The notes below the pieces were generated by a model, which saw only the letters and a list, made by a program, of their open reading frames with translations, was not told where the DNA came from and did no database searches. The translations under genes and the position numbers were made by a program. From F23-B02 sp963613665 (GTDB lineage Bacteria; Bacillota; Clostridia; Oscillospirales; Oscillospiraceae), in NCBI GenBank assembly GCA_963613665.1, contig CAVEAL010000013.1, positions 6,567 to 70,566 of the forward strand: DNA of 64,000 nucleotides. The letters are read 5' to 3'. This document shows positions 25,718 to 34,872 of the stretch, piece after piece (the stretch's first letter is position 1; the number at the start of each line of letters is the position of its first letter).

Positions 25718-26435
25718 TTTGAAAACTCCTTTTTATATTAATTTGATTTGGTTTTTGGTTTGTCAGAGATTTAACTTTCTCTTTCTGGTTTTATATTACT
25801 ACGCCGCAGTCAATATGGCAAGCGAATAAAATTCATGTAATACATGACTTTTTGTAATGTTAGTTAATTAACTAACGCATTTTGAGGCGCATATGTTCTG
25901 CTCTTATACGTCTATGTAATGTTTCACGTCCTTGCGGCAGAAAGGCAAATACAAATTGAATATTGAACATCAAAAAGACAGTGCAGAGTAAGATCGGCAC
26001 TGTCTTTAATATGTTACGGCTAACGCCGTGATTTATTACACCGCTTCCGTCTGAAGTGGTAAGCTAAAAGTGGACACAGAGGGGGTACATTTTGGTGCAG
26101 CCTCAATGCGCCTCCGAAAAAACGAAAACCGAGTGTCGGTTAAGACACTCGGTTTTCGGGAGATTGTTGGTGTTATCGGGATGGAGAGGCCCGATAACGA
26201 GAGAGAAAGAATGGATGAAATATGTCTAAAAGGCATTGCCTTTTTTCAAGCATCGTTATTTTATGGTCAAAGTATAATATATTTTTCTCTATTACGCAAG
26301 CGAATATTTTTCATGCTTTATATGATTTTTTGGAATATAACTTGATATTGCATTGAGGTGGCAAGCGGAATATAATATGATGTATTAGAATTCAATCCGA
26401 TCAAGTCATTCTTTTTCGGAATTGGAGGTTTGAAC
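25718..26435. other. Non-coding gap with hairpins and a possible MITE remnant
   Basis: No gene is supported in these 718 bases. Two strong hairpins occur: 25974-26007 (AAAGACAGTGC stem, T-run, terminator-like) and 26123-26158 (15-bp stem CGAAAACCGAGTGTC, 6-base loop). GAGGCGCAT at 25883 and its inverse ATGCGCCTC at 26106 are like the ends of the element at 32114-32407, about 230 bases apart, so a second degenerate copy may lie here. Confidence 0.45.
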
Positions 26436-27320
26436 ATGGCAATTCATAAATATCAGGCATTCGTCAAGGTCGCGGAGATGAGCAGCATAACGAAGGCGGC
26501 AGAGGCGATGGGCTATACCCAGTCGGCGGTCAGCCGCATGGTGGCAGACCTTGAGGACGAATGGAACCTCAATCTGCTGCGCCGCAGCCGCGGCGGTCTG
26601 GCGCTGACCTCGGACGGGCTCATGATGCTGCCGTATATAAAGGACCTGTGCCGCCGCTACGAGGCTCTGCAGGAACAGGCAAACTCCCTCAAAGGTCTGG
26701 AGACCGGCTTTATCCGCATCGGCTCGTGCTCGAGCTTTTCGACGCAGTGCCTGCCGTCGATACTGAAAAATTTCGAAAAGCGCTATCCTCGTATAGTGTT
26801 CCAGCTTCAGAACATGGAGTACAGCGAGACCGAGGAGGCGCTGTGCGCCGGTGAGATCGACTGCGGCTTCATAAGCGCACCGTATTCGCCGGAGCTCGAC
26901 GTTACGGTCCTGATGCGCGACAGGATGCTCGCCGTTCTTCCGGCGGATCACCCGCTGGCCGATGCTCCGTGCTATCCTTTGCAGCGGCTGAGCGAGGAAC
27001 GCATCATAAAGCTCACAGACGAGGCCAACAACGAGGTGTCCAAGGTCTTTGCCCAGCTCAACGCGCTGCTGGACACGCCCGTGAGCGCCTACTGCGACGT
27101 CAACGACGACTATTCTATCATGGCGATGGTCGAAAGCGGACTCGGCGTTTCGGTGCTCTCGGAGCTCGTTACCGGAAGGATGCCCTTCGATATCCGGCTC
27201 AAGGAGCTTGATCCACCGCAGTACCGCGACGTTGCTATCGCCGTCAAGAAGGGCCGCCGCCCGTCTCCGGCTACGGAAAGGTTCATTCAGATAGTGCTTG
27301 AGTATTTCGGCCTGCATTGA
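26436..27320 (+). CDS. LysR-family transcriptional regulator
   Basis: A 294-residue LysR regulator. Residues 1-60 are the winged helix (YQAFVKVAEMSSITKAAEAM, then GYTQSAVSRMVADLEDEW), followed by the linker helix and a two-lobed periplasmic-binding-like effector domain (GFIRIGSCSSFSTQCLP near 91, VESGLGVSVLSELV near 231). Start at 26436 has GGAGG seven bases upstream. The effector is unknown. The downstream small gene may be co-transcribed, but the usual divergent target gene is missing. Confidence 0.88.
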   Translation: MAIHKYQAFVKVAEMSSITKAAEAMGYTQSAVSRMVADLEDEWNLNLLRRSRGGLALTSDGLMMLPYIKDLCRRYEALQEQANSLKGLETGFIRIGSCSSFSTQCLPSILKNFEKRYPRIVFQLQNMEYSETEEALCAGEIDCGFISAPYSPELDVTVLMRDRMLAVLPADHPLADAPCYPLQRLSEERIIKLTDEANNEVSKVFAQLNALLDTPVSAYCDVNDDYSIMAMVESGLGVSVLSELVTGRMPFDIRLKELDPPQYRDVAIAVKKGRRPSPATERFIQIVLEYFGLH

Positions 27321-27476
27321 TTTTTCCGTTATGCACCGCGAAAAGTACGGCAGCACAGCGAACTGCCGGACTGCCTGCACATTTTTTTCCGGGTGTGCAG
27401 ATTTATCCGTGAGCATGCTTGACAGAAGCCGGTAAACGGTGCTACGCTCAAAGAAAAAAGGGCCGGGGAGCGCACA

Positions 27477-27824
27477 ATGAAGATAATAAAGAAGTGGATA
27501 GGCCGCCAGCCGGAGTCGGCGGGCGAGATCAGACTTTTGGAGGTCAGTCAGGCAGAGATGTTCGAGCAGATGTATCCGCTGCTCGGCCAGCTTGCCCTGC
27601 ATGCAACGAGCGGCCACGACGTGGACTACCGCCTGTATTTTATCTGCGAGGACGGACGCCGCATACTGCCGGTCGATAAGCCCAGCGTCATGAGCGGCGC
27701 GTTCAACGCCGGAGTAAATCCCCTTGCCGACTGCGAGACCGTCACGGCGGAAAACATTGCCGAGCTCGTTGATACGGCACGGCTGCTGCCGGCCGTCGAA
27801 GCAAGTGAGTACCTGTTCGGTTAA
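27477..27824 (+). CDS. Hypothetical protein (115 residues)
   Basis: A soluble protein without signal peptide. It begins MKIIKKWIGRQPESAGEIRL and contains a Y-R-L-Y-F-I-C-E-D-G-R-R stretch near 55-66. SD GGGGAG is seven bases upstream and a terminator follows. No family recognised. Confidence 0.6.
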   Translation: MKIIKKWIGRQPESAGEIRLLEVSQAEMFEQMYPLLGQLALHATSGHDVDYRLYFICEDGRRILPVDKPSVMSGAFNAGVNPLADCETVTAENIAELVDTARLLPAVEASEYLFG

Positions 27825-27844
27825 AAAATGCAATATACAAAATT

Positions 27845-27870
27845 CGCCCCGCGGCCTAAGCCGCGGGGCG
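27845..27870. terminator. Terminator between convergent genes
   Basis: CGCCCCGCGGC, 4-base loop, inverted copy; a moderately T-rich tail is present on each side. Confidence 0.7.
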
Positions 27871-27881
27871 TTGTCCTGCTT

Positions 27882-29399
27882 TCATTCGTTTCGGAGGTTC
27901 ACGAGCGCGAGCGCGAACCAGAACAGGGGAGCGGCGATGCAGCTGGATATTCCGAAGATCGCCTGTATCGCATAAAACAGCGCGGCGGCTCCGCCGACGG
28001 CGCAGGGAACGCTGTGCGGGGTCTTTATCCATTTGCCCACGCTGACGGCAAGCAGAGCGAGATAGGCCAGCAGGGCAAACAGCCCCTGGTTCACCCATAT
28101 GTTCAGATACTCGCTGTGAGCGGTGTCTATGCCCACGCTGATGGTCTGCCCGATGGTCTCGTTATAGCGCGAAAAGCCCTCGAGCCCGCGGAAAGCCAGC
28201 GTGTCAGGGCCTCCGCCGAAGAAAGGCTTTTCGAGGATGCACTGCCAGACCTGCTTCCAGATGAATATCCGGCTTGAGCCTGCCTTGTCGGAAACGCTGC
28301 CGTGAAGCAGCGCGTGCGCCTCGTTCAATGTTGTGCTGCCGAGGTCGGGCACAAAGTACACAAGCGCAAGGCCGCATATCATCGCCGCGGCGACGATGCA
28401 CAGCAGGACGCGGCGCAGCTTTTTTTCGCCTATCTTCATGCCGCAGAGCTTAGTGCCGAGTAAGGCACCGGCAGCTGACATAAGAACGCCGACGCACAGC
28501 AGCGCAAGCCATACGGCGCTTTTGTTTATGCCGAGCGAGGCATCACCGATGACGATCAGCCGTCCGAGTGCGAAGGCCGCCGCCGCAGCACCGCAGCAAA
28601 ACAGTGCTCGCCTGAGCTCCGCACCGCTGCATACGATGACCGGCAGCATGAGCGCAAGCCCCGCCGAAAGTGCTGCGACCGCAGCCGATACGTTGAGCTC
28701 GGCTATCGAAAACACGGTGAGCGCAAAGGGAATATAGCATAGCGCTCTGTACCGGCCGTTATATTTAATAAGTATGGCAGCAAACGCGCCTGCCGCGAGC
28801 GCAAGTATCGCCGCGCTGATGTCAGCATTCCCGGCGGTGCTCCAGAATTGCCCGGAATAGTAAACTCCCGCGTCGTAAAAATCATAGCCTTCGGGGAAAA
28901 GACCGAGCGGATTCAGGCCGTACAGCTGCAAAAGTCCTATCGCGCAGAATATGCACACGGAAGCTCCGAAGACGGCAGCCAGCCAGCCCTTCGGCAGCAG
29001 ACGCCGGGCGAGGATCACGCCGGAAAGCGCGTAGAGCGCTATCGTGAACACACCGTCGCAGCGCTCGTTGCCCCAGAACGTGCCGTCAAAGCGCGACAGC
29101 AGCGCCGACACGGCTGTGAACAGAACATAGGCCGCGGCAAAGGCCTCAAATGCGTTTATCCGCATGGACGGAGCCCTGTTTTTCGCGTTAACAAGGCGCA
29201 TTTCGAGCCGCAGCAGGTACTCCGATGCGACAAAGGCCGCAGCAAGCAGCGCGAAAAAGAGAAATTTGAAATCCTTGAACACGGTATAGCCCCGGGCGGG
29301 GAAGGCCAGAATGTATGCCGACAGCAGCACCGCGGCATACACCAGCGCCGGTATGCGCCAGATCTCGATTCGCTTTTGAGTTTTTTTTCCGTTCATCAC
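27882..29399 (-). CDS. O-antigen ligase-like (Wzy_C) membrane protein
   Basis: A 505-residue protein with about twelve membrane helices. The region FGGGPDTLAFRG near 400 followed by GIDTAHSEYLNIWVNQGLFA near 430-450 is the large extracellular loop and H-containing motif of the O-antigen ligase/polymerase (PF04932) family. Such proteins join glycans to lipids, peptides or other carriers in surface polysaccharide assembly. It is a single gene here; no glycosyltransferases are adjacent, so the acceptor cannot be inferred. Confidence 0.78.
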   Translation of the reverse strand: MMNGKKTQKRIEIWRIPALVYAAVLLSAYILAFPARGYTVFKDFKFLFFALLAAAFVASEYLLRLEMRLVNAKNRAPSMRINAFEAFAAAYVLFTAVSALLSRFDGTFWGNERCDGVFTIALYALSGVILARRLLPKGWLAAVFGASVCIFCAIGLLQLYGLNPLGLFPEGYDFYDAGVYYSGQFWSTAGNADISAAILALAAGAFAAILIKYNGRYRALCYIPFALTVFSIAELNVSAAVAALSAGLALMLPVIVCSGAELRRALFCCGAAAAAFALGRLIVIGDASLGINKSAVWLALLCVGVLMSAAGALLGTKLCGMKIGEKKLRRVLLCIVAAAMICGLALVYFVPDLGSTTLNEAHALLHGSVSDKAGSSRIFIWKQVWQCILEKPFFGGGPDTLAFRGLEGFSRYNETIGQTISVGIDTAHSEYLNIWVNQGLFALLAYLALLAVSVGKWIKTPHSVPCAVGGAAALFYAIQAIFGISSCIAAPLFWFALALVNLRNE

Positions 29400-29529
29400 A
29401 TTTTACGCCGCTTTCACCGAGTATTTATACAATAATACCAAACAGTGAACGATATTGCAATAAAAAGCAAGCAAATCCATTGACTCCCTTGTGCATTTTC
29501 TACTTCAAGTTATGAACAAACCATAAACA

Positions 29530-29587
29530 TTAACAGAATGTTAACGGCTCAAGGGCTTTTGAATATGGAAATTAACACAACGTGTTA
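29530..29587. promoter_or_regulatory. Two spaced palindromes upstream of cstA
   Basis: TTAACA-GAA-TGTTAA (29530-29544) and TAACAC-AAC-GTGTTA (29573-29587) share the same 6-3-6 layout and have centres 43 bases apart, about four helical turns. They lie 80-135 bases before cstA and look like cooperative operator sites. Confidence 0.5.
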
Positions 29588-29665
29588 CTAAAATAACAAC
29601 TATCAGGGCGCGACGGTATACGACGCCGTCTGCCAAAAACTACCCGTTTTAAGGAGGAAAACACT

Positions 29666-31144
29666 ATGGTAACATTCTTACTCGGTCTTGTTATCCTTTT
29701 CGTCGGCGCTGCGCTTTACGGCAAGCTCTGTGAAAAGGTTTTCGGACCGGACGACCGTCAGACTCCGGCTTACACGAAAAACGACGGAGTTGACTACGTT
29801 CCCATGAAGGGCTGGAAAAACGCCCTCATCAACCTTCTGAACATCGCCGGTACCGGCCCCATTCTCGGACCTATACAGGGCATCCTGTTCGGACCGATCG
29901 CGTTCATCACCATTCCTATCGGCAACGTCATCGGCGGCGCAATGCACGACTATTTTTCGGGCATGATCTGCCTGCGCGACGGCGGCAGCCAGATGCCCGA
30001 CATGGTCAAAAAGTACACCAATAAGGGCATTTTCACGATCTACAACATCTTCGTGTGCCTGCTCCTGCTGCTTGTCGGCGCCGTGTTTATCTACACCCCC
30101 GGCGACATTGCCGCAACTCAGGTATTTAACTTCTCCGGCGCAGCCGATGCGGTCTCGACATGGGTCATTTACGGCGCTATCTTCCTGTACTACCTGTGCG
30201 CGACCGTATTCCCCATCGACAAGATCATCGGCCGCATCTATCCCATCTTCGGCGCTATCCTGCTGTTCTCCGCGGTAGGCGTTTTCATCGGCCTGTTCGT
30301 CAAGGGTTATCCTCTCCTCAACGTTTGGGACAGCGTATGGAGCTACAACGGCGTATTCGACTACGGTAATTATTTCGCAAACGGCCACTTCCTGCCGATA
30401 TTCTTCGTGACCGTCGCCTGCGGCATACTCTCCGGCTTCCACTCCACCCAGACCGCCATCATCTCCCGCACCATGAAGAGCGAGCGTCAGGGACGCAACA
30501 CCTTCTACAACATGATGATCCTTGAGGGCTTCATCGCAATGGTATGGGCAGCAGGTGCAATGGGCGTATACAACCTCGGCCTTCAGGAGGCAAACGCTTC
30601 CCTCGCAACTCAGACTGTCGGTATCGTCTGCAAGAACATCCTCGGACCTGTCGGCGGCGTTATCGCTCTGCTGGGCGTTATCGTTCTGCCCATCACCTCG
30701 GGCGACACCGCGCTGCGCGCTCTGCGTCTGACCGTGGCCGACTCTCTGCACATCAAGCAGGACTCCAACCTCAAGCGCCTCGGCCTGTCGGCAATAATCT
30801 TCGCGCTGGTCGCCGGCATCCTTGTATGGGCAAAGTCCAATACCGCGGGCTTCATGATCCTGTGGCGCTACTTCGCATGGGCAAACCAGACTCTGGCACT
30901 GTTTGCATTCGTCTGCATCGCTGTGTGGATGTTTGAAAACGGCAAGAGCAAGTGGGTCTGGATGCCGCTTATCCCCGGCGCATTCTATGCCTTCATCACC
31001 ATCACCTATATAATGAACGCCACGATCGGCTTCAACCTGCCCTGGACCGTCTCCTACGTCATCGGCATTGTCTGCGCGGCAGTGTACCTCGTCGGTATCA
31101 TTATCTACGGCAAAAAGCGTGCCGAGAAGATAAAGCTCGCATAA
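29666..31144 (+). CDS. cstA: CstA-family transporter (peptide or pyruvate uptake)
   Basis: A 492-residue protein with about 13 membrane helices, shorter than the 700-residue E. coli CstA but matching the short Firmicutes form. Typical motifs: IAGTGPILGPIQGILFGP near 57-74, GGAMHDYFSGM near 93, and CGILSGFHSTQTAIISRTMKS near 255-274. CstA proteins take up peptides or pyruvate during carbon limitation. SD AAGGAGG. A structured 5' region with two palindromes precedes it, and a strong terminator follows. Codon use is highly biased, suggesting high expression. Confidence 0.9.
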   Translation: MVTFLLGLVILFVGAALYGKLCEKVFGPDDRQTPAYTKNDGVDYVPMKGWKNALINLLNIAGTGPILGPIQGILFGPIAFITIPIGNVIGGAMHDYFSGMICLRDGGSQMPDMVKKYTNKGIFTIYNIFVCLLLLLVGAVFIYTPGDIAATQVFNFSGAADAVSTWVIYGAIFLYYLCATVFPIDKIIGRIYPIFGAILLFSAVGVFIGLFVKGYPLLNVWDSVWSYNGVFDYGNYFANGHFLPIFFVTVACGILSGFHSTQTAIISRTMKSERQGRNTFYNMMILEGFIAMVWAAGAMGVYNLGLQEANASLATQTVGIVCKNILGPVGGVIALLGVIVLPITSGDTALRALRLTVADSLHIKQDSNLKRLGLSAIIFALVAGILVWAKSNTAGFMILWRYFAWANQTLALFAFVCIAVWMFENGKSKWVWMPLIPGAFYAFITITYIMNATIGFNLPWTVSYVIGIVCAAVYLVGIIIYGKKRAEKIKLA

Positions 31145-31160
31145 ATATTAAACAGTTTTT

Positions 31161-31186
31161 AAAGGCAGCCTTCGGGCTGCCTTTTT
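31161..31186 (+). terminator. Terminator of cstA
   Basis: AAAGGCAGCC, TTCG tetraloop, GGCTGCC and TTTTT. Confidence 0.93.
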
Positions 31187-31190
31187 CGTA

Positions 31191-31219
31191 TTGAACATAC
31201 CGCCGCGGAGGTCTATAAT
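31191..31219 (+). promoter_or_regulatory. Promoter of the EamA transporter gene
   Basis: TTGAAC (31191-31196), 17 bases, TATAAT (31214-31219), 23 bases before the start codon. Confidence 0.75.
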
Positions 31220-31242
31220 ATCGCCGAAGGAAGGCGAAAGAA

Positions 31243-32106
31243 ATGTGGATAGTGTATGCCTTCGGCTCGGCATTTTTTGCGGGGCTGACCTCTATACTCG
31301 CAAAATGCGGAATAAGAAAGACCGATTCCGACGCAGCTACCGCGATACGCACGATCGTTGTTCTCATATTCTCGTGGCTTATGGTGATCATCGTGGGCTC
31401 TGCGCCGGCGATAGGTGCACTGAGTGCAAAAACGTGGGTATTTCTCGTCCTGTCGGGACTTGCGACCGGCGCGTCGTGGCTGTGCTATTTCAAGGCGCTG
31501 CAAATGGGCGATGTAAACAAGGTCGTGCCGATAGACAAGTCGAGCACCGTGCTGACGATCCTGCTTGCGTTCATCTTCCTCGGCGAGGAGATAAGCGCCG
31601 TGAAGCTTGCGGCGGTCGTTCTCATCGGCGGCGGTACGTTCATGATGATCGAGAAAAAGGACGTCACCGCCGACGCATCCTCCGGCGGCCGCAGCTGGCT
31701 TATATATGCGCTGCTCTCGACGCTGTTTGCAAGTCTCACGGCCATACTCGGCAAGGCAGGCATCGAGGGAGTTGAGTCGAACCTCGGTACGGCCATACGC
31801 ACCTGCGTCGTTCTCGTGATGGCGTGGGTCGTCGTATTCGTCAAGGGCAAGGGACACACGCTGCGCGGCATACCCAAAAACGAGCTCGGCTTTATATGCC
31901 TGTCGGGACTTGCGACCGGCGGCTCGTGGCTGTGCTACTACAGGGCGCTGCACGACGGGCTTGCCAGCGTCGTCGTGCCCATCGATAAGCTCAGCATCCT
32001 TGTATCTGTCGCATTTTCATATATTGTTTTTCATGAGCGCCTTACCCGCCGTGCCGCCCTCGGCCTCTGCCTCATAGTCCTCGGCACACTGCTCATGATT
32101 TTTTAG
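31243..32106 (+). CDS. EamA/DMT-family transporter
   Basis: A 287-residue protein with ten membrane helices arranged as two EamA repeats. The repeats are clear: FLVLSGLATGASWLCYFKAL near 67-86 matches FICLSGLATGGSWLCYYRAL near 213-232. Members export metabolites such as amino acids; no substrate can be named. Start 31243 follows GGAAGG. The coding sequence ends right before the left end of a MITE-like element. Confidence 0.85.
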   Translation: MWIVYAFGSAFFAGLTSILAKCGIRKTDSDAATAIRTIVVLIFSWLMVIIVGSAPAIGALSAKTWVFLVLSGLATGASWLCYFKALQMGDVNKVVPIDKSSTVLTILLAFIFLGEEISAVKLAAVVLIGGGTFMMIEKKDVTADASSGGRSWLIYALLSTLFASLTAILGKAGIEGVESNLGTAIRTCVVLVMAWVVVFVKGKGHTLRGIPKNELGFICLSGLATGGSWLCYYRALHDGLASVVVPIDKLSILVSVAFSYIVFHERLTRRAALGLCLIVLGTLLMIF

Positions 32107-32113
32107 AGTTTTT

Positions 32114-32407
32114 AGAGGCGCATTAACGCCCTGCCTATACGGAGGCAGCGGTGGCCCGGTATCGGGACAACGGAGAAAATAAAAACGTTTCGCACTTTTT
32201 TTGAGGCGATTTGAAACCGTTGCTATACGGTTTTTGCGGTGTCCCGACCGGAAGCTGAGGCAACGACCGTGACATGCGGAACGGGCAAGATAATTTCCCA
32301 ACAAACACTGCGCCGTACTCGCGTGAGGCGAAACGCCGTAGTTTATGCCGCCGTCCCGATACCGGGTTCACGCAATAAACGTATAAGCACAGACTGAATG
32401 CGCCTCT
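32114..32407. mobile_element. MITE-like non-autonomous element
   Basis: A 294-base non-coding block with terminal inverted repeats AGAGGCGCATT (32114-32124) and AATGCGCCTCT (32397-32407), and a second, internal inverted pair CCCGGTATCGGGAC (32155) and GTCCCGATACCGGG (32365 region). The core 32155-32217 recurs in degenerate form at 8476-8537, and end-like motifs occur at 6216 and 25883/26106. No transposase frame is present. It separates two convergent genes. Confidence 0.6.
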
Positions 32408-32411
32408 GAAA

Positions 32412-33131
32412 CTACTTTTTACTTGTCAGGTCCAGCAGGTTATAGCGCTCGATGCCGGAGCGGGAGACGCCGAGGTGGCGGCGGATCGCGGCGGCGGCCA
32501 TATCGCGGTCGCCGAACTTGAGGATATCGCAGATGAACACATGGTCGTTATCGACCGTGTCGTAAAAGCCCTCGGGGCGCGAGAACAGCAGATAGCTGCG
32601 GCAGCGGAACAGACGGTATTTCATCTGATCGTAGATATCGGTTATCAGGCTGTTTCCGGAGGCCTTGACCACGGAAAAATGGAAAGCGATCTCCTGCTCG
32701 AGCAGCTTTTTGAACACAAAGTCCTTGCCCTTGTGGAAGGCCTCGTCGTAGGTATCCTGGAGCTGATGCGCCATGGCGTACAGCTCATCGAGCTGCTCCT
32801 TTGTGATATTCAGTGCAGCCTCACCTGCGGCGTAGGATTCGATCATCTGCGTAAAATCGCAGATCTCGTCGTACTCCTTTTTGTCAAACTCCGCGACATA
32901 GTAGCGGCTGTTCTGTATCTTTATATAGTTGTTCGCCGCAAGCTTCTCGAGCGCGGCCTTTACCGGGGAGCGGCTTATGCCGAGCTCCTGCGCGATGCTG
33001 CTTTCGCTTATTCGGCTTCCCGGCATCAGTGCGAAGCTGATGATTTCCTGCAAAACAAGCTCGTGCACTATATCGTTGAGCGGCATAAACGGATTTTCAC
33101 TGCGTATTTTTTCAAACTGCCTGCAATCCAT
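32412..33131 (-). CDS. GntR-family regulator, FCD subfamily
   Basis: A 239-residue repressor. The N-terminal winged helix includes the hallmark MPGSRISESSIAQELGISRS then PVKAALEKLAANNYI near 35-70. The FCD all-helical effector domain follows (FTQMIESYAAGEAALNI near 92, EIAFHFSVVKASGN near 147, NDHVFICDIL with metal-binding His near 196, IRRHLG near 218). Such regulators usually bind organic acids. Start 33131 follows AAAGGGAG. No obvious target operon is adjacent. Confidence 0.87.
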   Translation of the reverse strand: MDCRQFEKIRSENPFMPLNDIVHELVLQEIISFALMPGSRISESSIAQELGISRSPVKAALEKLAANNYIKIQNSRYYVAEFDKKEYDEICDFTQMIESYAAGEAALNITKEQLDELYAMAHQLQDTYDEAFHKGKDFVFKKLLEQEIAFHFSVVKASGNSLITDIYDQMKYRLFRCRSYLLFSRPEGFYDTVDNDHVFICDILKFGDRDMAAAAIRRHLGVSRSGIERYNLLDLTSKK

Positions 33132-33302
33132 GGTACAACTCCCTTTCAGTTTTTTAAGATAATACATGATACCACAAACACAGGCAGGATGCAAATCAAA
33201 AAGTGTTAAAAATCGCAATTTTGCGCATAAAAAGCGTCTGAACCGAGCTATACCGGCCTGAAAGCAAGTCAAACCGGCGGTAAAAGCAAGCAGAACCGCA
33301 AA

Positions 33303-34259
33303 TCAGCGGAAAAATCTTTCGTGTATGAACACGAGCGCGGGAAGCAGCTCGTCGGGTGAAACGTAAAGCGAGCAGCCGCCGTCAAACAGCTCCGTCGAGC
33401 CGACAATGATGCCTCTGTGAGCGAGCAGCGCGACGGCCCCTGCAAGAAGCTCCGCATCCGCGCCGCGCCCGACGATGCTGACACTGCCGCGCTCCGGGTC
33501 GCGCGTTGCGCCGCAGAGAGCGGGACGGTCGGCAAACGAGGCCATGACCGTGCCCGCGCGGCGCGTGAAGCTTGACAGCAGGCGCACCGTTACGCCCTTG
33601 CGCATTGCGGCCTCAACGCTGCGCGAGTGCAGCACCTGGGAGCCGTGCAGCGCAAGCTGAAGCATATCGGCATAGTCTATGCGCTCAAGGCGCACCGCGC
33701 CCGTCACGAGGCGGGGATCGGCCGTATATATCCCGTCAACGTCAGAGTATATCTCGCAGCCGTCCGCACCGAGCGCGGCAGCAAGCTCCACGGCCGTCGT
33801 GTCCGAGCCTCCGCGGCCGAGCGTCGTCGTGTCGCCCTTGCCGTCGAGCCCCTGAAAGCCCGCGACGATCACGATGCGCCCCGCTTCGAGCTCGCGCAGT
33901 ATACGCTGCGTATCGATATCGAGTATACGGGCATTGCCGTGCACGCCATCGGTCCGTATCCCGGCCTGCGCCGCGCCGAGAGATACGCTGCCGTACCCCA
34001 TGGCGGCAAGCTGCATCGCCGTCATGGCGGCTGAGCCGGTCTCGCCGGTGGATAAAAGAGCATCGAGCTCGCGCGGCTCGGGACTGGCGCTTATCCGCCT
34101 TGCATCGGTGAGCAGCTCATCGGTAGTATCTCCACGCGCGGACACAACGGCGACGACCTTATTTCCGTCCGATACGCAGTCGGATATTATAGCGGCGGCA
34201 CGCCTGAGCCTTTCGGTGTTAGCAAGCGAGCTGCCGCCGAATTTTTGAACAATCAGCAT
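33303..34259 (-). CDS. Aspartate kinase, short form
   Basis: A 318-residue amino-acid kinase that phosphorylates aspartate, first step to Lys, Met and Thr. QKFGGSSLAN near 5-14, GFQGLDGKGDTTTLGRGGSD near 134-153 and YSDVDGIYTADPRLV near 171 are characteristic. It is 80-100 residues shorter than usual: only one short ACT-like region (GSVSIVGRGAD near 258 onward) remains. Feedback inhibition by the paired ACT domains may be altered. A separate ACT-domain gene lies just upstream. Confidence 0.85.
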   Translation of the reverse strand: MLIVQKFGGSSLANTERLRRAAAIISDCVSDGNKVVAVVSARGDTTDELLTDARRISASPEPRELDALLSTGETGSAAMTAMQLAAMGYGSVSLGAAQAGIRTDGVHGNARILDIDTQRILRELEAGRIVIVAGFQGLDGKGDTTTLGRGGSDTTAVELAAALGADGCEIYSDVDGIYTADPRLVTGAVRLERIDYADMLQLALHGSQVLHSRSVEAAMRKGVTVRLLSSFTRRAGTVMASFADRPALCGATRDPERGSVSIVGRGADAELLAGAVALLAHRGIIVGSTELFDGGCSLYVSPDELLPALVFIHERFFR

Positions 34260-34278
34260 ATGACCACCTAATAAAAAA

Positions 34279-34301
34279 GAAGTAGGGTGTTCCCCTACTT
34301 C
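34279..34301 (-). terminator. Terminator or attenuator between the ACT gene and the aspartokinase gene
   Basis: On the minus strand GAAGTAGGG pairs with CCCTACTTC across a 5-base loop and is followed by TTTTTT. The aspartokinase start lies only 20 bases beyond, so transcription from the upstream gene must pass this site. Confidence 0.75.
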
Positions 34302-34319
34302 ATAGTATTCGCCTGTGTC

Positions 34320-34763
34320 TCAGCCTGCCATCAGCTCTATGCTGACAACGCCGGGGACCGTGCCCAGCCGCGCCATGAGCTCGTCGCTGCTGATGACGAG
34401 GTTTTCCGGCGCAATGGATATTGTCACGAGCGCAACGCCGTTTGCCGGTATCGACTGGTTTATTGTCAGTATATTCGCGCCCGATTCGGTAAAGATAGAC
34501 AGTACCGAGGCAAGCTTGCCCGGCTTATCATGCAGCTTTATATGGAAGGTCATGATGGCATCGCGCTTCATGTCGCGGAAGGGCGTGATGCAGTCCTTGT
34601 ATTTGTAAAACGCACTGCGGCTGAGATCGACGCGCTCGACGGCCTCGGCGACCGTTCGCGCTTCTCCGGTCTCAAGAAGCGATTTTGCCTCCGTCACCTT
34701 GACGAAAACCTCCGGCAGAGCCGTCGCCTCGACGAGAAAATACTTGGGTTTTGCGTTTGCCAT
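34320..34763 (-). CDS. ACT-domain protein (PheB-like)
   Basis: A 147-residue protein with an N-terminal HTH-like helical part (ARTVAEAVERVDLSRSAFYK near 34-53) and a C-terminal ACT domain (FHIKLHDKPGKLASVLSIFT near 73-92, then ANILTINQSIP). This matches the UPF0735/PheB type, predicted to bind an amino acid. SD AGGAGG. It lies 60 bases upstream of a short aspartokinase on the same strand; it may supply the missing amino-acid sensing or regulate the gene. That link is inference. Confidence 0.82.
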   Translation of the reverse strand: MANAKPKYFLVEATALPEVFVKVTEAKSLLETGEARTVAEAVERVDLSRSAFYKYKDCITPFRDMKRDAIMTFHIKLHDKPGKLASVLSIFTESGANILTINQSIPANGVALVTISIAPENLVISSDELMARLGTVPGVVSIELMAG

Positions 34764-34872
34764 TTTTGAGCCTCCTGTATGCAGCACAATGACATTTGTT
34801 CGTGTATTACGGATTTTAACACATTGCGGCGCCAATATCAATAGGCCGCCGAAGAAAAACGGAGGAGATAAG

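Noticed and set aside
26040..26120. Insertion sequence end
   Set aside because: The sequence around AAAAGTGGACAC looks IS-like, but no transposase or second end could be found.
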